From: Verrucomicrobiota bacterium
GTDB taxonomy: Bacteria > Verrucomicrobiota > Verrucomicrobiia > Verrucomicrobiales > DEV007
Assembly (NCBI GenBank): GCA_018970725.1
Contig: JAGWVU010000016.1
Location: 35,544-99,543 of the forward strand
Length of the DNA: 64,000 nt
Reading direction: 5' to 3'
Positions 54,029-63,164 of this stretch are shown here, in pieces. The notes beneath the pieces are model-generated. The model was not told the DNA's origin. It did not search any database and worked only from the letters and a program-made list of their open reading frames with translations. The translations under genes and the position numbers were made by a program. Every line of letters begins with the position of its first letter. The stretch's first letter is position 1.

Positions 54029-54886
54029 TCACTTGGCGGCTGATTCGTCGTAGCCGCCGATCGGCCGGATCCAGATGTTGCGGAAACGCATCGGGTTCCC
54101 GTGGTCCTGCAGGGTGATCGGGCCGCGGGGATCGTGCGGCGTGTATTTGGGCACGTTGCGGTGGGCCACGGCCCCGAGGATTTCCTGTTTGTGATGGAGG
54201 AGCACGCCGTTGTGGATGACGGTGACGTTGCCACGCTTCACCAACTCACCTTTTTCCCAGCGCGGCGTTTCGAAAATGATGTCGTAAGTCTGCCAGCGGC
54301 CGGGTGCCTTGGCCGCGTTGCGGAGGGGCGGGTATTGTCCGTAGATGGCCCCGGCCTGGCCGTCGGCGTAGGTGGGGTTTTCAAAGGAATCGAGGACCTG
54401 GATTTCATAGCGGCCGTAAATGATGACCCCGCTGTTCCCGCGGCCCTGGCTGTTGCCGGAGACCACCTCGGGAGTGGCGAATTCAAGGTGCAGTTGGAAG
54501 TCGCCAAACTCGTCCTTGGTGCGGATGGCACCGCTCTTTGGCACCACCTCCATGTGGCCGTTTTCCACTTTCCACGGGGCCGGGGCATCGGTCTCGCCTC
54601 CGGCGCGCCACTTGGAGAGGTCGGTCCCGTTGAAAAGAACCACCGCATCCGCCGGGGCGGCGGCCCCATGGCTGAAGGTCTCCGCCGGGGTCACCACGGC
54701 GGGGCGGGGGCGGGCGTCATCGTGAACCCGCCATTTCTGGCCGGGAATGAAAGGGGTGTCCGTGTAGCCGGTGGGGCTGGCCTTGGGGGCGGCGGGAGTC
54801 CCGGCCGGTTTGGGGTCGGCGGCGGAAGCAACGGTCACGAGCAGGGCCTGGGCGGCCAGCACGCGGAAGAGCGGGGATTGGAACAT
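54029..54886 (-). CDS. DUF1080 (3-keto-disaccharide hydrolase) domain secreted protein
   Basis: The 285-residue protein has a signal peptide (cleavage near VASAADPK) and a DUF1080 domain from about residue 80, with FNGTDLSKW, the aromatic and charged NSGVIIYGRYEIQVLDSF motif, and IWIRPIGGYD at the end. Proteins of this family are abundant in Verrucomicrobiota and Planctomycetota and are linked to glycan breakdown. It is convergent with the small membrane-protein gene and divergent from argB. Confidence 0.9.
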   Translation of the reverse strand: MFQSPLFRVLAAQALLVTVASAADPKPAGTPAAPKASPTGYTDTPFIPGQKWRVHDDARPRPAVVTPAETFSHGAAAPADAVVLFNGTDLSKWRAGGETDAPAPWKVENGHMEVVPKSGAIRTKDEFGDFQLHLEFATPEVVSGNSQGRGNSGVIIYGRYEIQVLDSFENPTYADGQAGAIYGQYPPLRNAAKAPGRWQTYDIIFETPRWEKGELVKRGNVTVIHNGVLLHHKQEILGAVAHRNVPKYTPHDPRGPITLQDHGNPMRFRNIWIRPIGGYDESAAK

Positions 54887-55013
54887 GGGGCATCATGAAT
54901 GGGGCCGGGGGGATTGCAAGGGCGGTTGGCAACGAGGTGAATGATTCTTCGCTTGCTGAATCGTGAGGGTCTGCGATGGTCCACCCTTCCACCAATTTCC
55001 CGGCGCGGTGCCC

Positions 55014-55919
55014 ATGAGTTACCCCATCCAGGATCTGCAGGACAAGATCGCCAAAGCGGCGGTGTTGGTCGAGGCGTTGCCATATCTGCAGCGTTTTCGC
55101 GGCCAGACCTTCGTGATCAAGATGGGCGGGAGTGCCATGGAGGACGAGGAGTTGGTCCGCTCCGTGATGCGTGACGTGGTGACGCTGGAGATTTGTGGAA
55201 TCAACCCGGTCGTGGTCCACGGGGGAGGCAAGGCGATCACGGCGGCAATGGCCCGTTCCGGTCTCCGCGCGGAATTCATCGACGGCCAGCGGGTGACGGA
55301 TGAGGCGTCGATCCATCTCGTGGAGAAGACCTTGAACGAGGAAATCAATCCGGGGCTGGCGGCGATGATCCGGGAAATGGGGGGGCGGTCCGTGGGCATC
55401 AGGGGCCAGGAGGTTTTTTCCGCGGTGCGGGCTCCGGGGCGCGATGCCGCCGGGCGTGAGATCGACCTCGGCTACGTCGGCCGGGTGAGCGACGTGCGCG
55501 CGGCGGTGGTGCGGGAGGCGTGTCGCGAGGAGTTGGTTCCGGTGGTTTCGCCGTTGGCGGCGGATGCGTCGGGTGGAATCGTGCCTTACAATGTGAATGC
55601 CGACATCGCCGCCAGCGCCCTGGCCCGTGAATTGCGCGCCGCCAAACTGGTGTATCTCAGTGACGTGCTGGGCGTGATGCGGGATGCCAGGGATCCTTCC
55701 ACCCTGATCCCCTCGTTGACGCCCCAGGAGGTGGACGCGTTGATCGGTGAAGGGGTCATCCACGGGGGCATGATCCCAAAAGTTCGCTCTTCCATCGAGG
55801 CTCTCCATGCCGGCGTCGGCAAGGTGCACATGATCGACGGCCGGATTCCCCATTCCGTGCTCCTCGAAGTGTTTACCGATCGCGGGATCGGCACCGAGTT
55901 GGTCTCCCGACGCGCCTAA
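55014..55919 (+). CDS. argB: Acetylglutamate kinase
   Basis: ArgB phosphorylates N-acetylglutamate, the second step of arginine synthesis. The 301-residue product has the nucleotide-binding motif KMGGSA (36-41), the substrate motif VVHGGGK and the C-terminal IDGRIPHSVLLEVFTDRGIGTEL. The ATG at 55014 is used. Codons upstream in frame do not look like ArgB. argD follows after 12 nt and argF overlaps argD's end region. Confidence 0.97.
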   Translation: MSYPIQDLQDKIAKAAVLVEALPYLQRFRGQTFVIKMGGSAMEDEELVRSVMRDVVTLEICGINPVVVHGGGKAITAAMARSGLRAEFIDGQRVTDEASIHLVEKTLNEEINPGLAAMIREMGGRSVGIRGQEVFSAVRAPGRDAAGREIDLGYVGRVSDVRAAVVREACREELVPVVSPLAADASGGIVPYNVNADIAASALARELRAAKLVYLSDVLGVMRDARDPSTLIPSLTPQEVDALIGEGVIHGGMIPKVRSSIEALHAGVGKVHMIDGRIPHSVLLEVFTDRGIGTELVSRRA

Positions 55920-55931
55920 TCATTTCCAAGG

Positions 55932-57215
55932 ATGCATCCGTTGACCCAGCCTTTGGCCGGTGTGGCCACTTCCGAATTATTCGCCCGCCACGTGGTTCCG
56001 AATTACGGGCGGTTTCCCCTTACCATCGCGCGGGGCGAGGGATCCTGGGTTTGGGATGAAGAGGGGAAGCGGTATCTCGATTTCGCGACCGGGATCGCGG
56101 TGAGCCCGTTGGGACACCGGGATCCCGCGGTGATGCGAACCATTCGGGAGCAGTCGGAGACCCTGCTGCACTGTTCCAACCTTTATTGGAACCGACCGCA
56201 AGGGCTGCTCGCCCGGTTCATCTCCGAGCGCATGATGGCCGCGCCCGGGAAAGTGTTTTTCTGCAACAGCGGGGCGGAGGCGAATGAGACCTTGATCAAG
56301 CTGGCCCGGAAATTCGGTTCGCTGCGTCCGGGGCCGGAAGGGCCGCGCTACGAAGTGCTCACGTTCGAGGGATCTTTTCACGGGCGGACCATGGCCGGGA
56401 TCTCCGCGACCGGTCAGACCAAGGTCAAGACCGGGTTCGCCCCTTTGCTGGAGGGATTCCGGCATCTGCCGTGGAACGATCTCGCGGCGGTCCAAGAGGC
56501 GATCCGCCCGCAAACGGCGGCGATCCTTCTCGAACCGTTGCAGGGGGAAGGGGGCATCCGTCCGGCCGACGGGGATTTTCTCCAGGGATTGGCACGGGTT
56601 TGCCGGGAGCATGACTTGCTCCTGATGTTCGATGAAGTGCAGTGCGGGATCGGTCGTTTGGGACATTTTGCGGGTTGGAAAGCCATTCCCGGCGCGGAAG
56701 CGGTCCTGCCCGACGCCGTCAGTTGGGCCAAGGGGATGGGAGGGGGGCTGCCGATCGGTTCCGCTTGGATCGCCTCGCGTCCGATCAGCGGGGAACCGGG
56801 CGCCACCCTGTTGAGTGATGTCCTCGGCCCGGGAAGCCATGGGTCCACGTTCGGGGGAGGGCCGCTGGTCGCCGCCGTTTCCCTCACCGTTCTCGAGGAG
56901 ATCGAGGCGCGCGGTTTGATTCCCCGGGCGGCGCAATTGGGGCGGGAAATCCGGGAGGCGGTTCTCTCCTGGAACCTGCCCATGGTCCGCGAGGTTCGGG
57001 GCATGGGGTTGATGCTGGGGATCGTTTTGCCACCCGGGGATCCGGGGGCCTCGCCCACTCCCGCCGCGCGCCTCACGCAGGCCGCGATGGAACGGGGATT
57101 GCTGTTGGTTCCCGCCGGGACCGATGTGGTCCGCCTCTTGCCGCCTTTGACCGTGTCCTCCGAAGAGATCGCCCTCGCCCTTGATATCCTGAAGACTTCG
57201 CTAGCCAGCCTTTGA
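55932..57215 (+). CDS. argD: Acetylornithine aminotransferase
   Basis: ArgD is a PLP-dependent aminotransferase that makes N-acetylornithine. The 427-residue product belongs to class III, with the PLP lysine at 267 in SWAKGMGGGLPIGS. It also has the phosphate- and cofactor-binding segments CNSGAEANE and FDEVQCGIGRLG. It lies 12 nt after argB. An in-frame TTG of argF overlaps its TGA stop, but argF more likely starts at the ATG at 57251. Confidence 0.96.
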   Translation: MHPLTQPLAGVATSELFARHVVPNYGRFPLTIARGEGSWVWDEEGKRYLDFATGIAVSPLGHRDPAVMRTIREQSETLLHCSNLYWNRPQGLLARFISERMMAAPGKVFFCNSGAEANETLIKLARKFGSLRPGPEGPRYEVLTFEGSFHGRTMAGISATGQTKVKTGFAPLLEGFRHLPWNDLAAVQEAIRPQTAAILLEPLQGEGGIRPADGDFLQGLARVCREHDLLLMFDEVQCGIGRLGHFAGWKAIPGAEAVLPDAVSWAKGMGGGLPIGSAWIASRPISGEPGATLLSDVLGPGSHGSTFGGGPLVAAVSLTVLEEIEARGLIPRAAQLGREIREAVLSWNLPMVREVRGMGLMLGIVLPPGDPGASPTPAARLTQAAMERGLLLVPAGTDVVRLLPPLTVSSEEIALALDILKTSLASL

Positions 57216-57250
57216 ACTTCCGATCCGAATCCTTCCGCCGCCCATCGGCC

Positions 57251-58153
57251 ATGCAACATTTCCTTTCCATCGAATCCCTCGACGCGGCGACCCTCCTGAG
57301 ATTGCTCGACGATGCCGCCTGGCTCAAGGCGCATCGCAGGGACGCAACGGTCAAGCCTTTGGCGGGCCGAACGTGGGCCCTGATTTTCACCAAGTCATCC
57401 ACCCGCACCCGGGTGAGTTTCGAGGTCGGGGTCCATGAATTGGGCGGGCATGCCATGTTTTTCAGTGGCAACGATCTCCAACTGGGCAGGGGAGAGCCGA
57501 TCCGGGACACCGCCCGGGTCATGGGCCGGATGGTGGACGGAGCCATCATCCGCAATGATTCCCAAGCCGATCTCGAGGAATTCGCCGCGTTCAGCGGGAT
57601 TCCGACGATCAACGCCCTGACGGAGTTGGAGCATCCCTGCCAGGTCTTGGCGGATTTGCTCACGATCAAGGAGCGGCTGCCCGACTGGCGCCGGTCCAGG
57701 GTCTGCTTCCTCGGGGATGGGGACTGCAACATGGCGAGAAGTTGGATTTGGGCGGCGGCGCATCTGGGGTTTGAGCTGGTCATCGCCGCGCCCGGGGATT
57801 TTCAACCGCCCGCGGAACTCGTCCGCTCGGCCGGGTCCGGAGGCATCACGGTGACGGAGGATGCGAGAGCCGCGGTGGCGGGTTGTGACGTCCTCTACAC
57901 GGATGTTTGGGTGAGCATGGGCCGTGAGGCGGAAAGTGCCCGCCGGCTGGAGATTCTCCAACCCTATCAGATCAACCGGGGACTCGTGGAGGCCTCGGGG
58001 AAAACGCCTTTGGTGATGCACTGTCTTCCCGCTTACCGGGAAAAAGAGATCACCGGAGACGTGCTGGAGGCGAACGCCGGCCTGATTTTCGAACAGGCGG
58101 AAAACCGTCTTCACGCCCAAAAAGCCGTCCTCCGCGCCGTGGTCGGAGGTTGA
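57251..58153 (+). CDS. argF: Ornithine carbamoyltransferase
   Basis: OTCase makes citrulline from ornithine and carbamoyl phosphate. The 300-residue product has the carbamoyl-phosphate motif STRTR (50-54), HPCQ (128-131) and the ornithine-side motif HCLP (257-260). The start MQHFLSIESL at 57251 gives the usual length. It closes the argB-argD-argF unit. Neither argC nor argJ lies nearby. Confidence 0.96.
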   Translation: MQHFLSIESLDAATLLRLLDDAAWLKAHRRDATVKPLAGRTWALIFTKSSTRTRVSFEVGVHELGGHAMFFSGNDLQLGRGEPIRDTARVMGRMVDGAIIRNDSQADLEEFAAFSGIPTINALTELEHPCQVLADLLTIKERLPDWRRSRVCFLGDGDCNMARSWIWAAAHLGFELVIAAPGDFQPPAELVRSAGSGGITVTEDARAAVAGCDVLYTDVWVSMGREAESARRLEILQPYQINRGLVEASGKTPLVMHCLPAYREKEITGDVLEANAGLIFEQAENRLHAQKAVLRAVVGG

Positions 58154-58223
58154 TCCGCCGATTGTCCCGCGCTTCCCACGCTCCGAAAGGTTCGGGTAGA
58201 GAGCAACCCTCCTCCTGAGTTGC

Positions 58224-58293
58224 TGCGCGCCAGTCCGGGCTGCGCGGAATGAGAGATTCCGGGCTGAAGTCCGGACCACCGTTGGAAGCGCGC
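58224..58293. other. Inverted-repeat structure downstream of argF
   Basis: Within the 272-nt gap after argF, GCGCGC (58224-58229) can pair with GCGCGC (58288-58293). Inside it, GTCCGG (58233-58238) can pair with CCGGAC (58271-58276). The nine bases TCCGGGCTG occur twice (58234-58242 and 58258-58266). No T-run follows, so it is not a standard terminator. The rest of the gap shows nothing. Confidence 0.25.
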
Positions 58294-58425
58294 AGTCAAG
58301 ACACGGTGATGCGCGTCAAGGAAGCAGGTCAGGAAAAACGAGCTTTCGGTTGTAATTGGGGCCTCAGCATCTATCTCAAGATTTTAACGGTGTCAGGGAC
58401 GCTTCCAATTCCGTTTCATCGTCCG

Positions 58426-58878
58426 TCAGCAGCGCCGTGGCCGGAGGAGGAATTCCCGGCCCATGCGGACGACCTTGAAGACGGGTTCGGATTCCGGAGC
58501 CAGATCCGCGAGGCGGCGTTCGATCTCTTCGAGGCTGCCCACCGGGTGACCGTCCACGCCGATCAGGAGGTCGCCGTGACGTAGTCCCGCCCGTCCGGCG
58601 TGACCATCGGGGTCGACCGAGAGAATCAGGGCGGCCGCAGGCGTGGCCAGGGTGAAGCGCGCGCGGGTCTCGTCGCGGAGCGGCACGATTTGTGCGCTCA
58701 GGCCGGGACGAAGGGAGGGAGGGCCTTCGGTTTGGAGCGGAGGCCCTGCATCCGGCCCGCAAGGCGGGACTGGGTTGGGCTCATTGAGATACATGGAAGC
58801 GGGGTTCTTTTGATAAGACGGCGCGGGGAGGCGGGTTTGCTGAAGAATCTGCCGCCCTTGCGTCCGGAGAGGGAACAT
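58426..58878 (-). CDS. PDZ-domain protein
   Basis: The 150-residue protein has an extended N-terminal part (about 1-60, Pro-rich) and one PDZ domain (about 75-145, with VDPDGHAGRAGLRHGDLLIGV). No protease domain and no clear signal peptide are present with this start. It is followed by a basic end. It starts 19 nt after the stop of the nucleoid-associated-protein gene upstream on the minus strand, so the two may be cotranscribed. Confidence 0.7.
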   Translation of the reverse strand: MFPLRTQGRQILQQTRLPAPSYQKNPASMYLNEPNPVPPCGPDAGPPLQTEGPPSLRPGLSAQIVPLRDETRARFTLATPAAALILSVDPDGHAGRAGLRHGDLLIGVDGHPVGSLEEIERRLADLAPESEPVFKVVRMGREFLLRPRRC

Positions 58879-58897
58879 CCGCTGCCGTAGGCAAGGT

Positions 58898-59953
58898 TCA
58901 CTCCTCCCGGTGGAAGAAGATCTTGACGTAACTCATGTGCTTGTCCTCGTCGAACCCGCGTTCCAGAAGTTGCTCGGATTTGTCGATGAAGCCCGAGGCA
59001 AATTTCAGATCGACGCCGACGTCGAGCTTGATGCGGCTCTTGAGCCGTTTTTTTGCTTTTTTGGCTTCCTTTTTCGAGACCGGGAACTGTTCCTCCAGTT
59101 CGGCTCCGGTCTCCTCCTCATACTGGGTCTTGAAGGTGGCGAACTGCTCCTGCAGGGAGGGACCGGGGAGGGCGGCCTCCTGGAAGTCGGCCAGATCGAA
59201 GTCCTCGGTCTCCTGGAGATATTCGATGGCCCGGCGAGCGACCTCGACCCGCTCCTCGGACTTGCTTTCCTCCGGCAAGCCCTTCTCCGCGAAGGCCACG
59301 GCGAGTTGGGAATAACGCTTGGTCAGGTAAGTGGCATCCTTGACCGGGACCGCTCCGACGAAATCCCGCTTCCAGAAGTGGGTTCCGGATCCCGCCTTGT
59401 CGAAGAGATAGACCGTGAAACCGAGTTCCGGTTCATGGTCGAGGATGAGGCAGCCCTTGTCGATTTTCTCCGGATAAATTCCTTGTTCGGTAGTCAGGCG
59501 GAGATCGCCGTCGCGCATCGAGATCTGGAGAAAGGGGACCTGGCTCTCGGACTTGATGATGCACAAGGCTTGAACCGGTTCGCCGTCGAGGGTGATTCCG
59601 TTGACCGAGGCCACGCAGAGGTCGCCGGGCTTGATGTTCGGGTGATTGGATTGGGAATGAAGATGACCGGCGATATGGCTCCCCGCTTCCAGAAGGCTCT
59701 CCGGAGAGTTGAAGACCTGTTGGGTGTAAGTGTAGAGTTCGTTGCCGGAGAGATGGGAGTGATGGTGGAGCCGGTGCGGATCCAGGGCGCGGAACGGGCG
59801 CAGGAAGATGGCGGCGAGTTTCTCGGATTCGTCCTCGCGGAAGTGGCAAAGGGCCTTGGAGGCTTGATAGGGGATTCCTCCTCCGGGAGCGAAAACCTTG
59901 GCAAGGGTCATGGCTCCGATGGAGGCCTCCTTGAAGTTGAGAGCGGCTGGCAT
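58898..59953 (-). CDS. NdpA/YejK-like nucleoid-associated protein
   Basis: The 351-residue protein resembles the 37-kDa nucleoid-associated NdpA family, best known from Gammaproteobacteria. Matching features are the segment CLILDHEPELGFTVYLFD, the long middle helices (TKRYSQLAVAFAEKGLPEES) and a basic Lys-rich stretch near 290-320 (KKEAKKAKKRLKSR). The start is ATG 59953. In Gammaproteobacteria the proteins bind DNA and are found on the nucleoid; the role here is inferred from similarity. It precedes a PDZ gene. Confidence 0.8.
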   Translation of the reverse strand: MPAALNFKEASIGAMTLAKVFAPGGGIPYQASKALCHFREDESEKLAAIFLRPFRALDPHRLHHHSHLSGNELYTYTQQVFNSPESLLEAGSHIAGHLHSQSNHPNIKPGDLCVASVNGITLDGEPVQALCIIKSESQVPFLQISMRDGDLRLTTEQGIYPEKIDKGCLILDHEPELGFTVYLFDKAGSGTHFWKRDFVGAVPVKDATYLTKRYSQLAVAFAEKGLPEESKSEERVEVARRAIEYLQETEDFDLADFQEAALPGPSLQEQFATFKTQYEEETGAELEEQFPVSKKEAKKAKKRLKSRIKLDVGVDLKFASGFIDKSEQLLERGFDEDKHMSYVKIFFHREE

Positions 59954-60107
59954 GGGCAGCCCTCTCCAAAAAGCAAAACGGAGCGCTCCGCAACTGCCGG
60001 AGGGAGGAAAGTGAGGGTCGTGGACCCCGGAGGCCATTGTCAGGCCTTGTCAAGGCGCGCAAACTGGAGAAATTCCACCAGCCGCGCCGGGCGCGGGTTG
60101 CTTGCTG

Positions 60108-60989
60108 ATGCGTCTTTTCCACAGTCCTGATTACACCGGGGCCGCGCACGCCTTTGAGACCACCCGCAAGGCGGGCTGGGTGGCCGGGTCGCTCGCGCTC
60201 GAGCCGATCGAAGGTGTGGTCACGGTGAGTCCTGCTCCGGCGACGGTCGAGGAGATTCTCGAGGTCCACGACCCGGCCTATGTGGAAGCGGTGCGCACCG
60301 GGGAGCCGTCGGGGCTGGCGCAATCCCAAGGGTTCCCCTGGGATCCCGGCCTCTGGCGGATGGTGTTGTCATCGAATGGTGGGATGGTGGCGGCAGCGCT
60401 GGCGGCGCTCGAGGACGGGGTGGCGGGAACGCTCTCGAGCGGTTTGCATCACGCGCGGCGGCATCGGGGGCACGGATGGTGCACCTTCAACGGGTTGGTG
60501 CTGGCCGCGAAGGCCGCCTTGCGGGCGGGGGCCGCCCCGGTGCTGGTTCTCGATCTCGACGCCCATTGCGGGGGAGGCACGGCCCGGCTCATCAAGGAGG
60601 AGCCGTTGGTTTCGCAGATCGATGTTTCGGTGTGCCGTTATGACCCCTATCCAGCGACCGACCGGTGCCGTTCCGCCATGGTCTCCGAGGCGTCGCGCTA
60701 TCTTCCGGTGATCGAAACGATGTTGTCCGAGGTGTCGGGGCCGGTCGGTCTCTGCCTTTACAATGCAGGCATGGATCCGCATCAGCACAGTGGTGACGGG
60801 TTGCGCGGGATCAACGAATCGGTTCTCTCCGAAAGGGAGGATCTGGTGTTTTCCTGGTGCCGGGCGCGGGGGATTCCGGTGGCGTTCTGCCTCGCCGGCG
60901 GGTATCTGAGCCGTCGGCTGGACCGGGACCGCCTCGTGGCCTTGCATCGCCTGACCATCGCGACGGCGGTCAGCGGGCGAACGAGTTGA
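60108..60989 (+). CDS. Histone-deacetylase-family (acetoin utilization/HDAC-like) hydrolase
   Basis: The 293-residue protein is a zinc amidohydrolase of the HDAC superfamily, whose bacterial members deacetylate polyamines, acetylated lysine or other amides. Catalytic His114-His115 lie in GLHHARRHRGHG. The zinc ligands Asp151 and His153 lie in LDLDAHCGG and Asp223 in YNAGMDPH, with a Tyr in GGYLSR. The substrate cannot be told from sequence. ATG 60108 follows TTG and CTG in frame. It overlaps the end of a minus-strand peptidase gene by 20 nt. Confidence 0.9.
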   Translation: MRLFHSPDYTGAAHAFETTRKAGWVAGSLALEPIEGVVTVSPAPATVEEILEVHDPAYVEAVRTGEPSGLAQSQGFPWDPGLWRMVLSSNGGMVAAALAALEDGVAGTLSSGLHHARRHRGHGWCTFNGLVLAAKAALRAGAAPVLVLDLDAHCGGGTARLIKEEPLVSQIDVSVCRYDPYPATDRCRSAMVSEASRYLPVIETMLSEVSGPVGLCLYNAGMDPHQHSGDGLRGINESVLSEREDLVFSWCRARGIPVAFCLAGGYLSRRLDRDRLVALHRLTIATAVSGRTS

Positions 60990-62115
60990 GGAACCTTCCG
61001 AAACATGCGGCTCCCGCCTCGAGGTCCGCGACCCGGAGCCACTCGTCCTTGGTATGTGCCTGGTCGATCGAGCCGGGACCGATGGCGACCCCGGGAATGC
61101 CGGCCTGGGCCAGCCATCCGGCATCACAGAACCACGGCGCGGTGACGGGCCGCGAACCGAGCCGATGGAGCCGCTGCACGAGCGGGTGATCCGTCGGCGT
61201 GTGGAGGACCGGGCTTTCGCCAAGGATCCGGATCCCCGCTTCACCGAGCCCGCGGGCCTCCAGCCAGTCGCGCAGCAAGGCGGGAATCCCGCTGGTGTGA
61301 AGGGCCGGGGTCGCCCGGAGATCGACCTCGAGGACGGCGCGGTCGGGGACGATGTTGGTGCGGGTTCCGCCCAGGCAACGGTTGATGCTCAGGGTGGAAC
61401 GGCCCAGCACCGGGTCGTCGTAACGGGGCAGGCATTCCCGCCCAAAGGCTTCGAGGGCTTCGATCAAGGGGACCAATTTGAGGATCGCGTTGTCGCCCAA
61501 TTCGGGCCTTGCGCCATGGGCGGCCCGCCCCTTGGTGGAGAACTCGAGCCACCAAGAGGCCTTGTGGGCGTGGACCGCGTCCATGCCGGTCGGTTCTCCG
61601 ACAAGGGCGAACGCCACTTCGTCCGCATGAAACCTGGCGAAGTGTTTCGATCCGTCCTGGCCGCTCTCCTCGCTCATAAAACCGGCAAAGAGGATTCGGG
61701 CGTCCAGTTTGGGAATCCGGTCCCGGTTCTCATGGAGCGCCCAAAGCATCGCGGCCATCGAGCCCTTGGTATCACTGGCCCCGCGTCCCCAGACCCGGTC
61801 CTCCCTCAGTTCCGCTCCGAACGGCGGGATCGTCATGCCTCCGACGCCGACCGTATCCAGATGCGGGCCGAAGAGAAGGCGGTCCGGTGGATCGGGATGT
61901 TCGCAGGGGAACCGGGCGATGACATTCGGGCGGCCGGGAAGGACTTCCTCCAGCACGGTTTCAGCGCCACACCGGCGAGTCAGGAAATCCGCCACGTATT
62001 CCGCGCAGGCGAGTTCTCCGGTTTGGTCCGTGCCGGGCTCCCCATCAGGGTTGACGCTGGGGATGGCGATGAGGTCGCGGAGGAGATCGACGGGGCCGGA
62101 AGGGAGCGAGGACAT
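60970..62115 (-). CDS. M20-family deacylase/peptidase (ArgE/DapE-like)
   Basis: The 381-residue metalloenzyme belongs to the M20 family, which includes acetylornithine deacetylase. The metal ligands appear as His85 and Asp87 (GPHLDT), Asp115 (GASDTKG), Glu149-Glu150 (MSEESG), Glu174 (VGEPTG) and a C-terminal His (IDQAHTKDEW). An ArgE role is suggested by the argB-argD-argF unit 3 kb away but is not proved. Its end overlaps the HDAC-like gene by 20 nt. Confidence 0.9.
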   Translation of the reverse strand: MSSLPSGPVDLLRDLIAIPSVNPDGEPGTDQTGELACAEYVADFLTRRCGAETVLEEVLPGRPNVIARFPCEHPDPPDRLLFGPHLDTVGVGGMTIPPFGAELREDRVWGRGASDTKGSMAAMLWALHENRDRIPKLDARILFAGFMSEESGQDGSKHFARFHADEVAFALVGEPTGMDAVHAHKASWWLEFSTKGRAAHGARPELGDNAILKLVPLIEALEAFGRECLPRYDDPVLGRSTLSINRCLGGTRTNIVPDRAVLEVDLRATPALHTSGIPALLRDWLEARGLGEAGIRILGESPVLHTPTDHPLVQRLHRLGSRPVTAPWFCDAGWLAQAGIPGVAIGPGSIDQAHTKDEWLRVADLEAGAACFGRFLNSFAR

Positions 62116-62279
62116 GGCGGACGGAATATAGCGCGGAGAAGGGGGCGAGGGAAAGGTCGGTCGACGTGGAAAATTGGCGGGCCCGGCTTCCTCCTGCGCG
62201 ACACCGCGGTGGAATGGGCCGGGCGCCTTGGGGGAATTAGTTTGCGAATCCTAAAAGTCTGGCTACCTTAAGTTCATTC

Positions 62280-63101
62280 ATGCTCCCCCGCCAACCGGAT
62301 ATCTATCGTCGGACCAAGCCGGTCGCGAGGCGGTCGCGGGCGCGTTGGATTGGGCGCTTGAGGATGTTGCTGCCCGTGGTTGCGGCGGTTCCCCTGGGCA
62401 TCACGTTGGTTCGTCACTGGCCGGATCGGAGGTTGGCGCCCGGGGAGGTGGAGGTGGTGGATTCGCGGGAACCGGAGATCCGGGCGGAGGTTCCGCCGCC
62501 GGTTCCCGAGGTGCCGCCCACCACGCACCTGGTGGTCGCGGGGGATACGTTGTCGGAAATCGCTGAATTCCATGGCTGCAGCGTGGCTGCCTTGGCGGCC
62601 GCGAACGGGATCAAGGTTCGGGATCCGCTGTTGATCGGCACGCGCCTGCGGTTGCCGCGTGCCGGCGAGGAGACCGGCACGGTGGCGAAGGCGGGCGATA
62701 CGGAAGAGGTTCGCGAGCCGGTCCTCACCCCGGTTCCGGTTGGATCGGTCCCCGGAGCCCGGGTGGCGGTGCAATCGCCGGGGGCCCAGGTCCTTTCTCC
62801 GCATTACCCTCATGTGGTCCGGGCGGTGGAGCCGGTGGCGGAGGCCGCGCCCCCCGGTCCGGTGGTTCCGGAAGAGAGCGGCGCGGAGCCGGGGCGGGTC
62901 CAGCCGGTCTCGGGACTGGCGGTGATGGCGGGCGCGGAGACGACCATTCACTATTTGGTGCAGCCCGGCGACGATTTTGAGCGGGTGGCGGCGGCGCACT
63001 TCACCTCCGTGGAACGGCTCCGGCGGCTCAATCGTCTGGATTCGTTGGTGGGCGGGCAGGTGATCGAGATCCCGGTGGATCAGTGCTTGAGCCGGCGGTA
63101 A
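62280..63101 (+). CDS. Membrane-anchored protein with two LysM domains
   Basis: The 273-residue protein has a basic N-terminus, one TM helix (about 27-43), and two LysM domains, at about 82-126 (HLVVAGDTLSEIAEFHGCS) and about 224-268 (HYLVQPGDDFERVAAAHFTS), joined by a long Pro/Val/Glu-rich linker. LysM domains bind peptidoglycan, so it probably links the inner membrane with the cell wall. The 164 nt to the divergent M20 gene holds no gene and presumably the promoters. Confidence 0.87.
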   Translation: MLPRQPDIYRRTKPVARRSRARWIGRLRMLLPVVAAVPLGITLVRHWPDRRLAPGEVEVVDSREPEIRAEVPPPVPEVPPTTHLVVAGDTLSEIAEFHGCSVAALAAANGIKVRDPLLIGTRLRLPRAGEETGTVAKAGDTEEVREPVLTPVPVGSVPGARVAVQSPGAQVLSPHYPHVVRAVEPVAEAAPPGPVVPEESGAEPGRVQPVSGLAVMAGAETTIHYLVQPGDDFERVAAAHFTSVERLRRLNRLDSLVGGQVIEIPVDQCLSRR

Positions 63102-63164
63102 TCCCGGACGACCGGGGAGGCGGGATCGTCCACCGGACGTTCCGAGGGCTTGGTGCCGAACTTC

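Noticed and set aside
54940..55013. ArgR-type operator halves (TGAAT repeats) before argB.
   Set aside because: Only single TGAAT halves are present with poor spacing, and no 18-bp palindrome can be formed.
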